DNA of 64,000 bases from NCBI GenBank assembly GCA_963749825.1, contig CAVVOI010000009.1:1-64000 (forward strand). The letters are read 5' to 3'. This document shows, one piece after another, positions 9,249-17,311 of the stretch. The position numbers and the translations under genes were made by a program. Every line of letters starts with the position of its first letter. Within the stretch, counting starts at the first letter, position 1. The notes under the pieces were generated by a model, which was not told the DNA's origin, ran no database searches, and worked only from the letters and a program-made list of their open reading frames with translations. This DNA is from UBA11865 sp963749825 (GTDB lineage Bacteria; Chloroflexota; Anaerolineae; Promineifilales; Promineifilaceae).

Positions 9249-9373
9249 AAGAGTGCCTGAATAGATCTAGAGCAAGAGTGAGGTGATGTTAAGGGCCAGG
9301 ATCTACTACTTCTTTCAATCCCAAGTAAGAAAAACTACTGTTACTTTGATTGTCTAACGGAGGACAAGAAGCC

Positions 9374-11608
9374 ATGAAACAATTACGTTGGATTATACTG
9401 ATTTTCGTACTCGCTTTTGTGCTGGCAGCCTGTGGTGGCGGCGAACAAGCCGCGCCAACGGAAGCCCCGGCCGAAGCCCCAACTGAAGCCCCAACTGCAG
9501 CCCCGGCCGAAGAACCGACTGTTGAGCAGCCACCGGAGTTGGGTGCGGGCACAGTTGGCATCGTTCTACCGACGCGGGAAGAACCGCGCTGGATTCAGGA
9601 TGAGGCCCGCTTCCGGGATGCCTTGGAAGCCGCAGGCTATGATGTGGAGATCCTCTTCAGCCAGGGCGACTCGGCCATCGAGTTGGCCAACGTCGAACAG
9701 TTGATCACCCAGGGCGTTCAGGTCATCATCCTCACCCCGCAGGATGGGTCAGCGGCTGCGGCCGCGGCTGAGGCCGCTCGCGACGCCGGGGTCAAGATGA
9801 TCGCCTACGATCGCCTGATCCTCGATACCGACGCCGTTGATTACTATGTGACTTTCGACAGCATTGCCGTGGGCGCGGCCCAGGCTCAATACCTGGTCGA
9901 CAAGGCCACCGGCAGCGGCAACCCGCTCTACCTGTACGCCGGTGCTGCCAGCGATAACAACGCCTTCCTGTTCTTCGAGGGCGCCTGGAACGTCTTGCAG
10001 CCCAAGATCGCCGACGGCACCTTCGTCATCAAGAACTCCAGCGAGGCGGAAGCCCTGCAGGACAAGGCCGAGTTGACTCGCGACGAGATGGGCCAGATCA
10101 TCGGCCAGATCACGACCGAATGGGACTTCGACACTGCCAAGAGCCTGGCCGAAGCCAACCTGACGGCCACCACAGCCGCGGACAAGGGTGATGTGTTCAT
10201 CCTGGCTCCCAATGACGGCACGGCTCGGGCTATCGCCGATGCCTTCGGCGCCGATGCCGATGTCTCCAGCTACGTGGTCACCGGACAGGACGCTGAAATC
10301 GCCTCTGTCCAGTACATCATCGACGGCAAGCAGTCTATGACCGTTTTGAAGGATGTGCGCACCCTGGTGGCTGACGCCATCGCCGCCGCGGTTGCCTACC
10401 TAGAAGGCGGCACCCCGCCGGAGACCAACACCTACAACAACGGTATGATCGATGTCCCGGCCAAGCCATCCGAAGTGATCGCTGTTGACCAGGATAATGT
10501 CCAGGCAGCGATCATTGATTCCGGTTACTGGGAAGCCAGCGAATTCACCGGTTTGGAGGACATGGGTGCAGCGCCTGCGGCCGAGGAAGTGACCGGCAAG
10601 GTTGGCATCGTTCTACCGACGCGGGAAGAACCGCGCTGGATTCAGGATGAGGCCCGCTTCCGGGATGCCTTGGAAGCCGCAGGCTACGATGTGGAGATCC
10701 TCTTCAGCCAGGGCGACTCGGCCATCGAGTTGGCCAACGTCGAACAGTTGATCACCCAGGGCGTTCAGGTCATCATCCTCACCCCGCAGGATGGGTCAGC
10801 GGCTGCGGCCGCGGCTGAGGCCGCTCGCGACGCCGGGGTCAAGATGATCGCCTACGATCGCCTGATCCTCGATACCGACGCCGTTGATTACTATGTGACT
10901 TTCGACAGCATTGCCGTGGGCGCGGCCCAGGCTCAATACCTGGTCGACAAGGCCACCGGCAGCGGCAACCCGCTCTACCTGTACGCCGGTGCTGCCAGCG
11001 ATAACAACGCCTTCCTGTTCTTCGAGGGCGCCTGGAACGTCTTGCAGCCCAAGATCGCCGACGGCACCTTCGTCATCAAGAACTCCAGCGAGGCGGAAGC
11101 CCTGCAGGACAAGGCCGAGTTGACTCGCGACGAGATGGGCCAGATCATCGGCCAGATCACGACCGAATGGGACTTCGACACTGCCAAGAGCCTGGCCGAA
11201 GCCAACCTGACGGCCACCACAGCCGCGGACAAGGGTGATGTGTTCATCCTGGCTCCCAATGACGGCACGGCTCGGGCTATCGCCGATGCCTTCGGCGCCG
11301 ATGCCGATGTCTCCAGCTACGTGGTCACCGGACAGGACGCTGAAATCGCCTCTGTCCAGTACATCATCGACGGCAAGCAGTCTATGACCGTTTTGAAGGA
11401 TGTGCGCACCCTGGTGGCTGACGCCATCGCCGCCGCCGTGGCCTATCTCACTGGCGAAGAGCCGGAGCAAACCAACACCTACGACAATGGTGTGATCGAT
11501 GTCCCGGCCAAGCCATCAGTTGTGATCTCTGTAGACCAGGACAATGTCCAGGAAGCGATCATTGATTCCGGTTACTGGGATGCCAGTGAATTCACTGGTT
11601 TGAATTAA
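9374..11608 (+). CDS. xylF: tandem-duplicated D-xylose ABC substrate-binding lipoprotein (XylF-XylF)
   Basis: 744 residues from the ATG at 9374, chosen for its GGAGG ribosome site and lipoprotein signal (VLAAC, lipid Cys20). After an acidic Ala/Pro/Thr linker come two complete periplasmic-type sugar-binding domains, about residues 61-395 and 410-744, each twice the norm when combined (a usual XylF has about 330). Each shows XylF hallmarks: IAYDRLILDTDAVDYYVTFD, VTGQDAEIASVQYI, QSMTVLKD. The two halves are protein-identical for about 278 residues; only their last 50 or so residues differ. No stop or second signal lies between them, so one lipid anchor would present two binding sites to XylH. 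Followed by a hairpin and then xylG. Confidence 0.93.
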   Translation: MKQLRWIILIFVLAFVLAACGGGEQAAPTEAPAEAPTEAPTAAPAEEPTVEQPPELGAGTVGIVLPTREEPRWIQDEARFRDALEAAGYDVEILFSQGDSAIELANVEQLITQGVQVIILTPQDGSAAAAAAEAARDAGVKMIAYDRLILDTDAVDYYVTFDSIAVGAAQAQYLVDKATGSGNPLYLYAGAASDNNAFLFFEGAWNVLQPKIADGTFVIKNSSEAEALQDKAELTRDEMGQIIGQITTEWDFDTAKSLAEANLTATTAADKGDVFILAPNDGTARAIADAFGADADVSSYVVTGQDAEIASVQYIIDGKQSMTVLKDVRTLVADAIAAAVAYLEGGTPPETNTYNNGMIDVPAKPSEVIAVDQDNVQAAIIDSGYWEASEFTGLEDMGAAPAAEEVTGKVGIVLPTREEPRWIQDEARFRDALEAAGYDVEILFSQGDSAIELANVEQLITQGVQVIILTPQDGSAAAAAAEAARDAGVKMIAYDRLILDTDAVDYYVTFDSIAVGAAQAQYLVDKATGSGNPLYLYAGAASDNNAFLFFEGAWNVLQPKIADGTFVIKNSSEAEALQDKAELTRDEMGQIIGQITTEWDFDTAKSLAEANLTATTAADKGDVFILAPNDGTARAIADAFGADADVSSYVVTGQDAEIASVQYIIDGKQSMTVLKDVRTLVADAIAAAVAYLTGEEPEQTNTYDNGVIDVPAKPSVVISVDQDNVQEAIIDSGYWDASEFTGLN
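9554..10389 (+). repeat. xylF internal direct repeat, copy 1
   Basis: 836 bp that matches 10601-11436 at an offset of exactly 1047 bp. The only difference I found is a silent T/C at 9640 versus 10687 (Tyr codon). Similarity falls off abruptly after 10389. Confidence 0.92.
10601..11436 (+). repeat. xylF internal direct repeat, copy 2
   Basis: Second copy of the 836-bp block. The following C-terminal region (VAYLTGEEPEQTNTYDNG) differs from copy 1 (VAYLEGGTPPETNTYNNG) at many positions, so the halves were once diverged and the block has been homogenised, or the two copies arose by unequal crossover between variants. Confidence 0.92.
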
Positions 11609-11631
11609 ACTGAACGTTTAAAAGTTTGTTG

Positions 11632-11687
11632 AAAGGAATAGTGATGGGCAAGTAGCGCAAGCTCGCGCCGCCCATCTCTATTCCTTT
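11632..11687 (+). terminator. hairpin between xylF and xylG, attenuator or mRNA stabiliser
   Basis: AAAGGAATAGTGATGGGC (11632-11649) pairs with GCCCATCTCTATTCCTTT (11670-11687) with a single mismatch. It is followed only by a weak U-rich stretch (CTTTATGG), so it likely raises the binding-protein to membrane-subunit ratio by partial termination or 3' protection, as in malE-malF type operons. Confidence 0.7.
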
Positions 11688-11721
11688 CTTTATGGTCTTG
11701 TGCCAGGCATTAGGAGGGTCA

Positions 11722-12519
11722 ATGGAACAGTCCGCAGTAAAAGCCCCTGTCGTTGAAATGCGGGATATCAAGAAGCACTTCGGCGCCGTTCAAGCACTAC
11801 GCGGCGTCGATCTGGCCTTACATCGCCACGAAGTGTTGGGGTTGATGGGCGACAACGCCGCCGGCAAATCGACCCTGATGAAAGTCCTCAGCGGCGCCTA
11901 TTCCCCAGACAATGGGGGCGTCTATATTGAAGGCGAGGCCGTCCATTTTTCCAGTCCGATGGATGCCCGCCGCACGGGCATCGAGATGGTTTACCAGGAT
12001 TATGCCCTGGCTAATAATCTTGATGTGTCGGCCAATGTGTTCATGGGGCGCGAAGTGGTACGGATGAGTCTCGGCCCGTTTGGGATTATGGATTACGCTC
12101 ACATGGAATTGGAGACGAAAAGTCTGATAAACCGCCTGAAGATTGATATTGCCTCCGTGCGTCAAAAAGTGGAGCGATTGTCCGGCGGCCAGCGCCAGGC
12201 GGTGGCCATCGCCCGGGCAACCGCCTTCGACGCCAAAGTCATTATCATGGACGAGCCCACGGCCGCGCTGAGTGTGGCCGCTATTGACAAGGTGCTGGAT
12301 CTGGTGCACCAACTCAAGGAACACGGCTCATCGGTCATCATCATCAGTCACCGTCTGGAAGATATCTACCGGGTCGCCGATCGCATGATTGTCCTCCGCC
12401 AGGGGCGCAAAGTCTGCGATACCCCGGTCGAAGGTGACCTCCACGAGTTCCGCGAACGCGTTGTGGCCTATATGATTGGTGCCCGTGACGACTTCGCCGA
12501 AAAAACCGTTGCTCAATAG
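11722..12519 (+). CDS. xylG: xylose-type ABC transporter ATP-binding protein, single cassette
   Basis: 265 residues from the ATG at 11722, preceded by AGGAGG. It has one complete ABC domain: Walker A GDNAAGKST (about 48-56), signature LSGGQRQAVAIARA, Walker B VIIMDEPTAAL, and switch histidine in IIISHRLED. E. coli XylG and RbsA carry two fused cassettes of about 500 residues; this one would have to dimerise, as in FrcA-like proteins. It powers import through the permease encoded 17 bp downstream. Alternatives within the sugar (CUT2) family, such as ribose or fructose, cannot be excluded; the xylose call leans on xylF. Confidence 0.9.
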   Translation: MEQSAVKAPVVEMRDIKKHFGAVQALRGVDLALHRHEVLGLMGDNAAGKSTLMKVLSGAYSPDNGGVYIEGEAVHFSSPMDARRTGIEMVYQDYALANNLDVSANVFMGREVVRMSLGPFGIMDYAHMELETKSLINRLKIDIASVRQKVERLSGGQRQAVAIARATAFDAKVIIMDEPTAALSVAAIDKVLDLVHQLKEHGSSVIIISHRLEDIYRVADRMIVLRQGRKVCDTPVEGDLHEFRERVVAYMIGARDDFAEKTVAQ

Positions 12520-12536
12520 GTGCCAGGAGATCCGCC

Positions 12537-13712
12537 ATGTCACAAGAGATTCGGAGATTGTTTCGAGAAAATATCCGCGATTACGGCATGTTCATTGCCC
12601 TGGGGGTCATTTGGCTAGTCTTTGCCATTACCACCGATCGCTTATTCATTTCGCCGCGAAACCTAGTCAACCTGGTCAATCAGTCTGGCTTTGTCATCGT
12701 CATCGCCGTGGGCATGACGCTGGTCATTGTCATTCGCCATATTGACCTGTCGGTCGGTTTTTTGGCCGGTTTCCTGGGAGCCGTAGCCGCCATCGCCATG
12801 GTCCAATGGAATCTGCCGGTATACGTCGTCATCCCACTCACTATGTTCTTTGGTGTCTTAGCTGGGCTCCTCACCGCGTTTATGGTCGCGACATTGGGCA
12901 TTCCGTCCTTTGTGGCCACGCTGGCAGGCTGGCTGGGCTACCGGGGCGCCTTGGGGCTGGTGACCCGAGCGACGGGCACCATCGTCATTCCCAATGATAA
13001 CTTCAATGCCCTGGGCGGCGGCTTCATTCCCGATATTACCGGCGTGACCTTCCTGCCTGACAAGCACAAGGTGACCCTCTTGTTGGGGCTGATCGGCATC
13101 GTCTTCTACGTGGCCAGCAGTATCCGTTCTCGCTGGAAAAGAGGCCGCCAGGTCGACGATTTGTCCACCCCACTGTTTGTTTTCAAACTGGTGGTGATCT
13201 CGCTCGCGATCGGTGCGGTGGCCTGGACGATTGCCGGCTACCAGGGGCTGTCATGGACGGGTGTAATCGTGCTGATCGTGGTCCTTTTTTATGATTTCGT
13301 GACCCGCCGGACGGTGCTTGGCCGGCACATTTACGCCGTCGGTGGCAACCCGGAAGCGGCCGAATTGAGTGGTATTAGTGTCAAGAGAATCACCCAGGTC
13401 GTTTTCGCTTCTATGGGTATGCTAGCCGCCTTGTCGGGAATGTTGTATGCTGCTCGGCTGCGTTCGGCTACGACCACCGGCCCGCTCCTGCTGGAGTTGG
13501 ATGCCATCGCCGCCGCTTTTGTCGGCGGGGCCTCGGCCGCGGGTGGTATCGGCACGGTCTTAGGCTCGGTCGTCGGCGCCCTGGTCATGATCTCGCTGAC
13601 CAGCGGCATGAACCTGATGGGAATCGACAACTCGGTCCAGTACATCGTCAGGGCCCTTGTGCTTGCGGGCGCGGTTATATTCGATGTTGCCACCCGTAGG
13701 ACAGGTGATTAA
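12537..13712 (+). CDS. xylH: xylose-type ABC transporter permease (CUT2 family)
   Basis: 391 residues with about ten to eleven hydrophobic segments. The family motif is GMTLVIVIRHIDLSVGF near residue 60, and a second conserved stretch is YAVGGNPEAAELSGISV, the cytoplasmic loop that contacts the ATPase. RBS CCAGGAG lies upstream; the gap from xylG is 17 bp, so the two are one operon. Length matches E. coli XylH (393). It forms the membrane channel for sugar delivered by the doubled XylF. Downstream of the stop there is only a weak hairpin. Confidence 0.92.
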   Translation: MSQEIRRLFRENIRDYGMFIALGVIWLVFAITTDRLFISPRNLVNLVNQSGFVIVIAVGMTLVIVIRHIDLSVGFLAGFLGAVAAIAMVQWNLPVYVVIPLTMFFGVLAGLLTAFMVATLGIPSFVATLAGWLGYRGALGLVTRATGTIVIPNDNFNALGGGFIPDITGVTFLPDKHKVTLLLGLIGIVFYVASSIRSRWKRGRQVDDLSTPLFVFKLVVISLAIGAVAWTIAGYQGLSWTGVIVLIVVLFYDFVTRRTVLGRHIYAVGGNPEAAELSGISVKRITQVVFASMGMLAALSGMLYAARLRSATTTGPLLLELDAIAAAFVGGASAAGGIGTVLGSVVGALVMISLTSGMNLMGIDNSVQYIVRALVLAGAVIFDVATRRTGD

Positions 13713-13873
13713 ATCTAATCAAGATAGAGAGCATAACATAGGGATAATCACTTTTTCCCTGTAGTTGGAATCAACAAAGTGCTTGTCGATGCGCTGTCGC
13801 GTCGAAGCCGTGAGTCGTCTGGTATTGTCTAGACTGCTTTAAGCTAACGTAACCTGTCCTGACCAGCCTACGA

Positions 13874-16800
13874 ATGGTCGCCACTATCAAAAAGCTGACA
13901 CATAAGATATTTTTCGTCTCGAGCAGGTCTAGGTTGTGGCTGTGTTTAATATTGACAGCCATACTCTTAGGCCTGCTTTTGATATCCTGTTCCCAGAAGC
14001 AGACGCAAGCGGATACGGTATCACCAGATCCGCCAGCACTTGCCCACTTCGCCGATGTAACTGACCAGGCAGGATTAGATTTCCGTCACGGCGTTTTTCG
14101 CTGGGATGTATCCGGTGATTCCGTGGCCATGATGGGCGGCGGACTTTGTTGGATCGACTACAATCAGGATGGTTGGCTGGACTTGTATGTGGTCAACTCA
14201 TATGCGCTGGCCGAAGCCAGTAGATGGGAGGCTAATGGTGGGCTGCCGCGTAATGCCTTGTTTCGAAACGATGCTGGGCGTTTCACGGATGTCAGTGAGG
14301 GTTCCGGAGCAGACCTGGCAATGCGAGGGAATGGTTGCGTAACGGCCGATTTTAATCTCGACGGCTGGCCTGATTTATACGTCACCTCTGAACGCGTCAA
14401 TGCCCTGCTCTGGAATAACGGCGATGGCACCTTCACGCAAGACGCCGAAGGGGCTCAGGTGGATGCATACGGATGGCAAACGGGCACGGCCGTCGGCGAC
14501 CTAAACGATGATGGTTTGCCAGACCTGTTTGTGGCTGGCTACGTGGACCTGAACAACCGGATACCGGGGGCGACACAGGGCTTTCCCAACACCCACATCG
14601 GCCGGCGCGATCTACTATTCATGAACGAAGGTATCGGGCCAGATAGGCGGACCACCTTTCGTGAAATTGGCGTCGAAGCCGGACTCGAATCAGACAATTT
14701 CGAATATGGACTTGGGGCGTTGTTCACCGATCTCGATAATGATGGTGACCTTGACCTACTGTTAGCCAACGATACTAATCCCAATCGACTCTATGAAAAT
14801 GTGCCCTGGCCCGACGGTAAAGCAGATGACCCAAATGGAATTGGTTTTCGCTTCGTAGAAGTAGGACAGTATGCTAACATCGCCGACAAAAACAGCGGCA
14901 TGGGTGTCGCCAGCGGCGATTATGATAATGATGGTCGCTTTGATATATTGATCACCAATCGAGGACAACAGCTTCATTCCGTCTATAATAATCAATCGGC
15001 CGGGGGTCAAATCCAATTTGAAGATGCCACGAATGAAATGGGCGTGGCTAATATTGGCGCTGGTTGGACGGGCTGGGGTACAGCCTGGGCAGATATCGAC
15101 CATGATACAGACCTTGATCTGATCGTCGTCAATGGGACGGTGCCGGTATTGGATCCACCTAATGACACGCAACAAATTCAACTATTCGCCAATCTCACCG
15201 CGCAAGGTTTACCCGGCTTATTCCAGGATTTGACCGACGTTGCCGGTTTTGATGAAATCGAACCGCTCTTATCCCGAGGAAGTGCTCTGGCAGATTACGA
15301 TAATGACGGTGATTTGGATATGGCCATCAGTACCATCGGCGGCCGGTTGGCCTTGATGCGCAATGAAACGGAGGGTCAACATTGGCTCACAGTGGACCTA
15401 CAGGGATTCTATCCCGGGACTATCGTCAAAGCCCAGTTGCCTGATGGGCGTGAATTGCTTTGTGAGGTCAAGGCCGGCAGCAGTTACCTTTCCTCCGAGG
15501 ACCCGCGCTGTAATTTTGGATTGGGACCGGCGTCGGAAATCCTCGTATTAGAGGTCCATTGGCCAGATCGAAGCCAGAGCAGATTAAATAATATTGCGGC
15601 CGACCAGATCCTGGCGGTAACCAAAGAGGACGCCACTTCTCCACCGGTTGATCGCAGCACAGAAGTTACTCAGGAGGTCTCTGACCAGTTCTTATTTGAA
15701 TTACTGCTAAAAGATGGCGGCGCCAGACCCATGGAAATATTGCCTCCGGCATCGCCAGAGATCATCGAGTTGGGTGAAGCCTTGTTTTGGGACAAAGAAT
15801 TGAGCGGCAATCGAGATGTTGCCTGCGTAACCTGTCACCATCCTCTTGCCGGGAGTGGGGATGATCTGTCGGTTTCTATAGGCGTTGGTGGCACCGGATT
15901 TGCCGGAGATCGCCAACTTGGGCCAGAAAGGGAGCTCATTCCTCGCAATGCTACGGAAATCTTCAATCGTGGCGTTAAGGGCTGGCAAACTATGTTTTGG
16001 GACGGCCGTGTCAGTGGCAGTGAAGCGAGAGGTTTCATCTCCCCGGCAGGAGAAATGCTGCCGGCTGAGCTGAAAAATGTTGTTGCTATCCAGGCCTTGT
16101 TCCCAGTGACTTCACGCGACGAAATGCGGGGTGCTATTGGCGATGAGGACGTTTATGGATCGCCAAACGAAATAGCCCAAATAGCCGATAACAACTTGCG
16201 TGAAATATGGGCAACGATTATGGATCGTCTGTTACAGGTACCAGGTTATCGTGAATTGTTCGCGGCCGCCTTCCCGGATATTCCCCCAGAGTGGCTCAGA
16301 TTCCAACATGCCGCCAATGCGATTGCAGCCTACGAGATGGAAGCATTCACCCATATCGATAGCCCATGGGACCGTTACCTGGCGGGCGAAGAAACGGCTT
16401 TGAAAGCCAAAGCAAAACGAGGCGCTAGCCTATTCTTTGGAGAGGCAGGATGTAGCCAGTGCCATAACGGCAGTCTACTAACAGACCAGGACTTTCATAA
16501 TATCGGCGTGCCCCAGATCGGTCCAGGAAAAGGCGATGAAGCGCCGTTCGATTACGGCCGTGGGCGCGAAACCGGTTTAGATCGTGACCGCTTTGCATTC
16601 CGAACGCCGCCTTTACGCAACGTTTCCCTTACCGGACCGTGGATGCACAATGGAGCCTATATGACGCTGGAGGGCGCCGTGAAACATCACCTGAATATCG
16701 AGGCGGCACTAGATAGCTATGATGTGTCCCAACTCAGTCCGCAATTACGGGAAAGTTATCAAATTCCCAGTGGCTTGCTGTTAACCCTTGATCCACTAGT

Positions 16801-16969
16801 TTCTGACCCGACCGAATTAACGGATCAACAATTTGATGACCTGATGGACTTTTTATTTGCCCTGACCTCTCCTTCATCGATGGATGGCTGTGAGTTGGTT
16901 CCCGACTCTGTGCCGAGTGGATTGCCGGTTGATACAGATCCTACCGGCTACTGCGATTCCGAAACCTAA
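13874..16969 (+). CDS. lipoprotein: FG-GAP/ASPIC repeat domain fused to di-heme cytochrome c peroxidase (MauG-like)
   Basis: 1031 residues. The N terminus has a lipoprotein signal (LLLISC). Residues about 50-510 hold at least seven calcium-type FG-GAP/VCBS units (DYNQDGWLDLYV, DLNDDGLPDLFV, DLDNDGDLDLLL, DYDNDGDLDMAI), predicted to make a beta-propeller. An UnbV/ASPIC domain follows (about 515-590). Residues about 600-1000 form a cytochrome-c-peroxidase domain with two heme-binding sites, CVTCH at 651-655 and CSQCH at 860-864. It should sit outside the membrane as a lipid-anchored redox enzyme: peroxide reduction or MauG-like oxidation of a protein or sugar-derived substrate. Placed 160 bp after xylH; whether it is co-transcribed is unclear. 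Confidence 0.88.
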   Translation: MVATIKKLTHKIFFVSSRSRLWLCLILTAILLGLLLISCSQKQTQADTVSPDPPALAHFADVTDQAGLDFRHGVFRWDVSGDSVAMMGGGLCWIDYNQDGWLDLYVVNSYALAEASRWEANGGLPRNALFRNDAGRFTDVSEGSGADLAMRGNGCVTADFNLDGWPDLYVTSERVNALLWNNGDGTFTQDAEGAQVDAYGWQTGTAVGDLNDDGLPDLFVAGYVDLNNRIPGATQGFPNTHIGRRDLLFMNEGIGPDRRTTFREIGVEAGLESDNFEYGLGALFTDLDNDGDLDLLLANDTNPNRLYENVPWPDGKADDPNGIGFRFVEVGQYANIADKNSGMGVASGDYDNDGRFDILITNRGQQLHSVYNNQSAGGQIQFEDATNEMGVANIGAGWTGWGTAWADIDHDTDLDLIVVNGTVPVLDPPNDTQQIQLFANLTAQGLPGLFQDLTDVAGFDEIEPLLSRGSALADYDNDGDLDMAISTIGGRLALMRNETEGQHWLTVDLQGFYPGTIVKAQLPDGRELLCEVKAGSSYLSSEDPRCNFGLGPASEILVLEVHWPDRSQSRLNNIAADQILAVTKEDATSPPVDRSTEVTQEVSDQFLFELLLKDGGARPMEILPPASPEIIELGEALFWDKELSGNRDVACVTCHHPLAGSGDDLSVSIGVGGTGFAGDRQLGPERELIPRNATEIFNRGVKGWQTMFWDGRVSGSEARGFISPAGEMLPAELKNVVAIQALFPVTSRDEMRGAIGDEDVYGSPNEIAQIADNNLREIWATIMDRLLQVPGYRELFAAAFPDIPPEWLRFQHAANAIAAYEMEAFTHIDSPWDRYLAGEETALKAKAKRGASLFFGEAGCSQCHNGSLLTDQDFHNIGVPQIGPGKGDEAPFDYGRGRETGLDRDRFAFRTPPLRNVSLTGPWMHNGAYMTLEGAVKHHLNIEAALDSYDVSQLSPQLRESYQIPSGLLLTLDPLVSDPTELTDQQFDDLMDFLFALTSPSSMDGCELVPDSVPSGLPVDTDPTGYCDSET

Positions 16970-17161
16970 AAAGATCTCTATTGGGTCCCTTCAAATTTGG
17001 GAGATAAGCGTTGGTTGCTTGAAGCTGGCGTCAGGGAACCGGCTTTGATCTTTCTCAGCCAGATAATGTCCCGGTCGCCGCGATAGTCGAGCCTCGTTAA
17101 GTCTCAGAGAATTCACTTCAAGATACTTGACGCCCAAAGCTGTATCTGCTAATGTTATTTG

Positions 17162-17177
17162 TTGAGAGCGCTCTCAA
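17162..17177. promoter_or_regulatory. LacI-family operator O1
   Basis: TTGAGAGCGCTCTCAA is a perfect 16-bp palindrome with the central CG typical of LacI/GalR operators. Its core GAGAGCGCTCTC is repeated exactly at 17270-17281. Confidence 0.75.
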
Positions 17178-17261
17178 ATGTTTGATGAGAGAGAAACCCG
17201 ATAACTCCCTTCCTTATTGGGTGTGCAGAGCTAATTTGGATCTACTCAGCTTTGCTTCCAG

Positions 17262-17281
17262 TATAATTCGAGAGCGCTCTC
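17262..17281. promoter_or_regulatory. lacI promoter -10 box with overlapping operator O2
   Basis: TATAAT (17262-17267) is followed by GAGAGCGCTCTC (17270-17281), covering the predicted start point near 17274. Bound repressor would block its own promoter. A second -10-like TACAAT at 17288-17293 would give a leaderless GTG start at 17300. Confidence 0.65.
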
Positions 17282-17311
17282 ATCGAATACAATCTCTTTG
17301 TGGCACTGGTT

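Larger units (their letters stand above)
16970..17311. promoter_or_regulatory. lacI upstream region
   Basis: 342 bp without a gene. It carries two copies of the same palindrome (17162-17177 and 17270-17281), centre to centre 106 bp, and a TATAAT at 17262-17267 whose expected start point falls inside the second palindrome. The first 150 bp show only a weak hairpin after the peroxidase gene. Confidence 0.6.

Noticed and set aside
10796..11470. 224-codon minus frame inside xylF
   Set aside because: Antisense to an unmistakable binding-protein domain; shorter frames recur at the same place in both xylF copies because the DNA is duplicated.
9374..11608. Two separate xylF genes
   Set aside because: There is no stop, start site or second signal peptide between the halves; the linker keeps frame.
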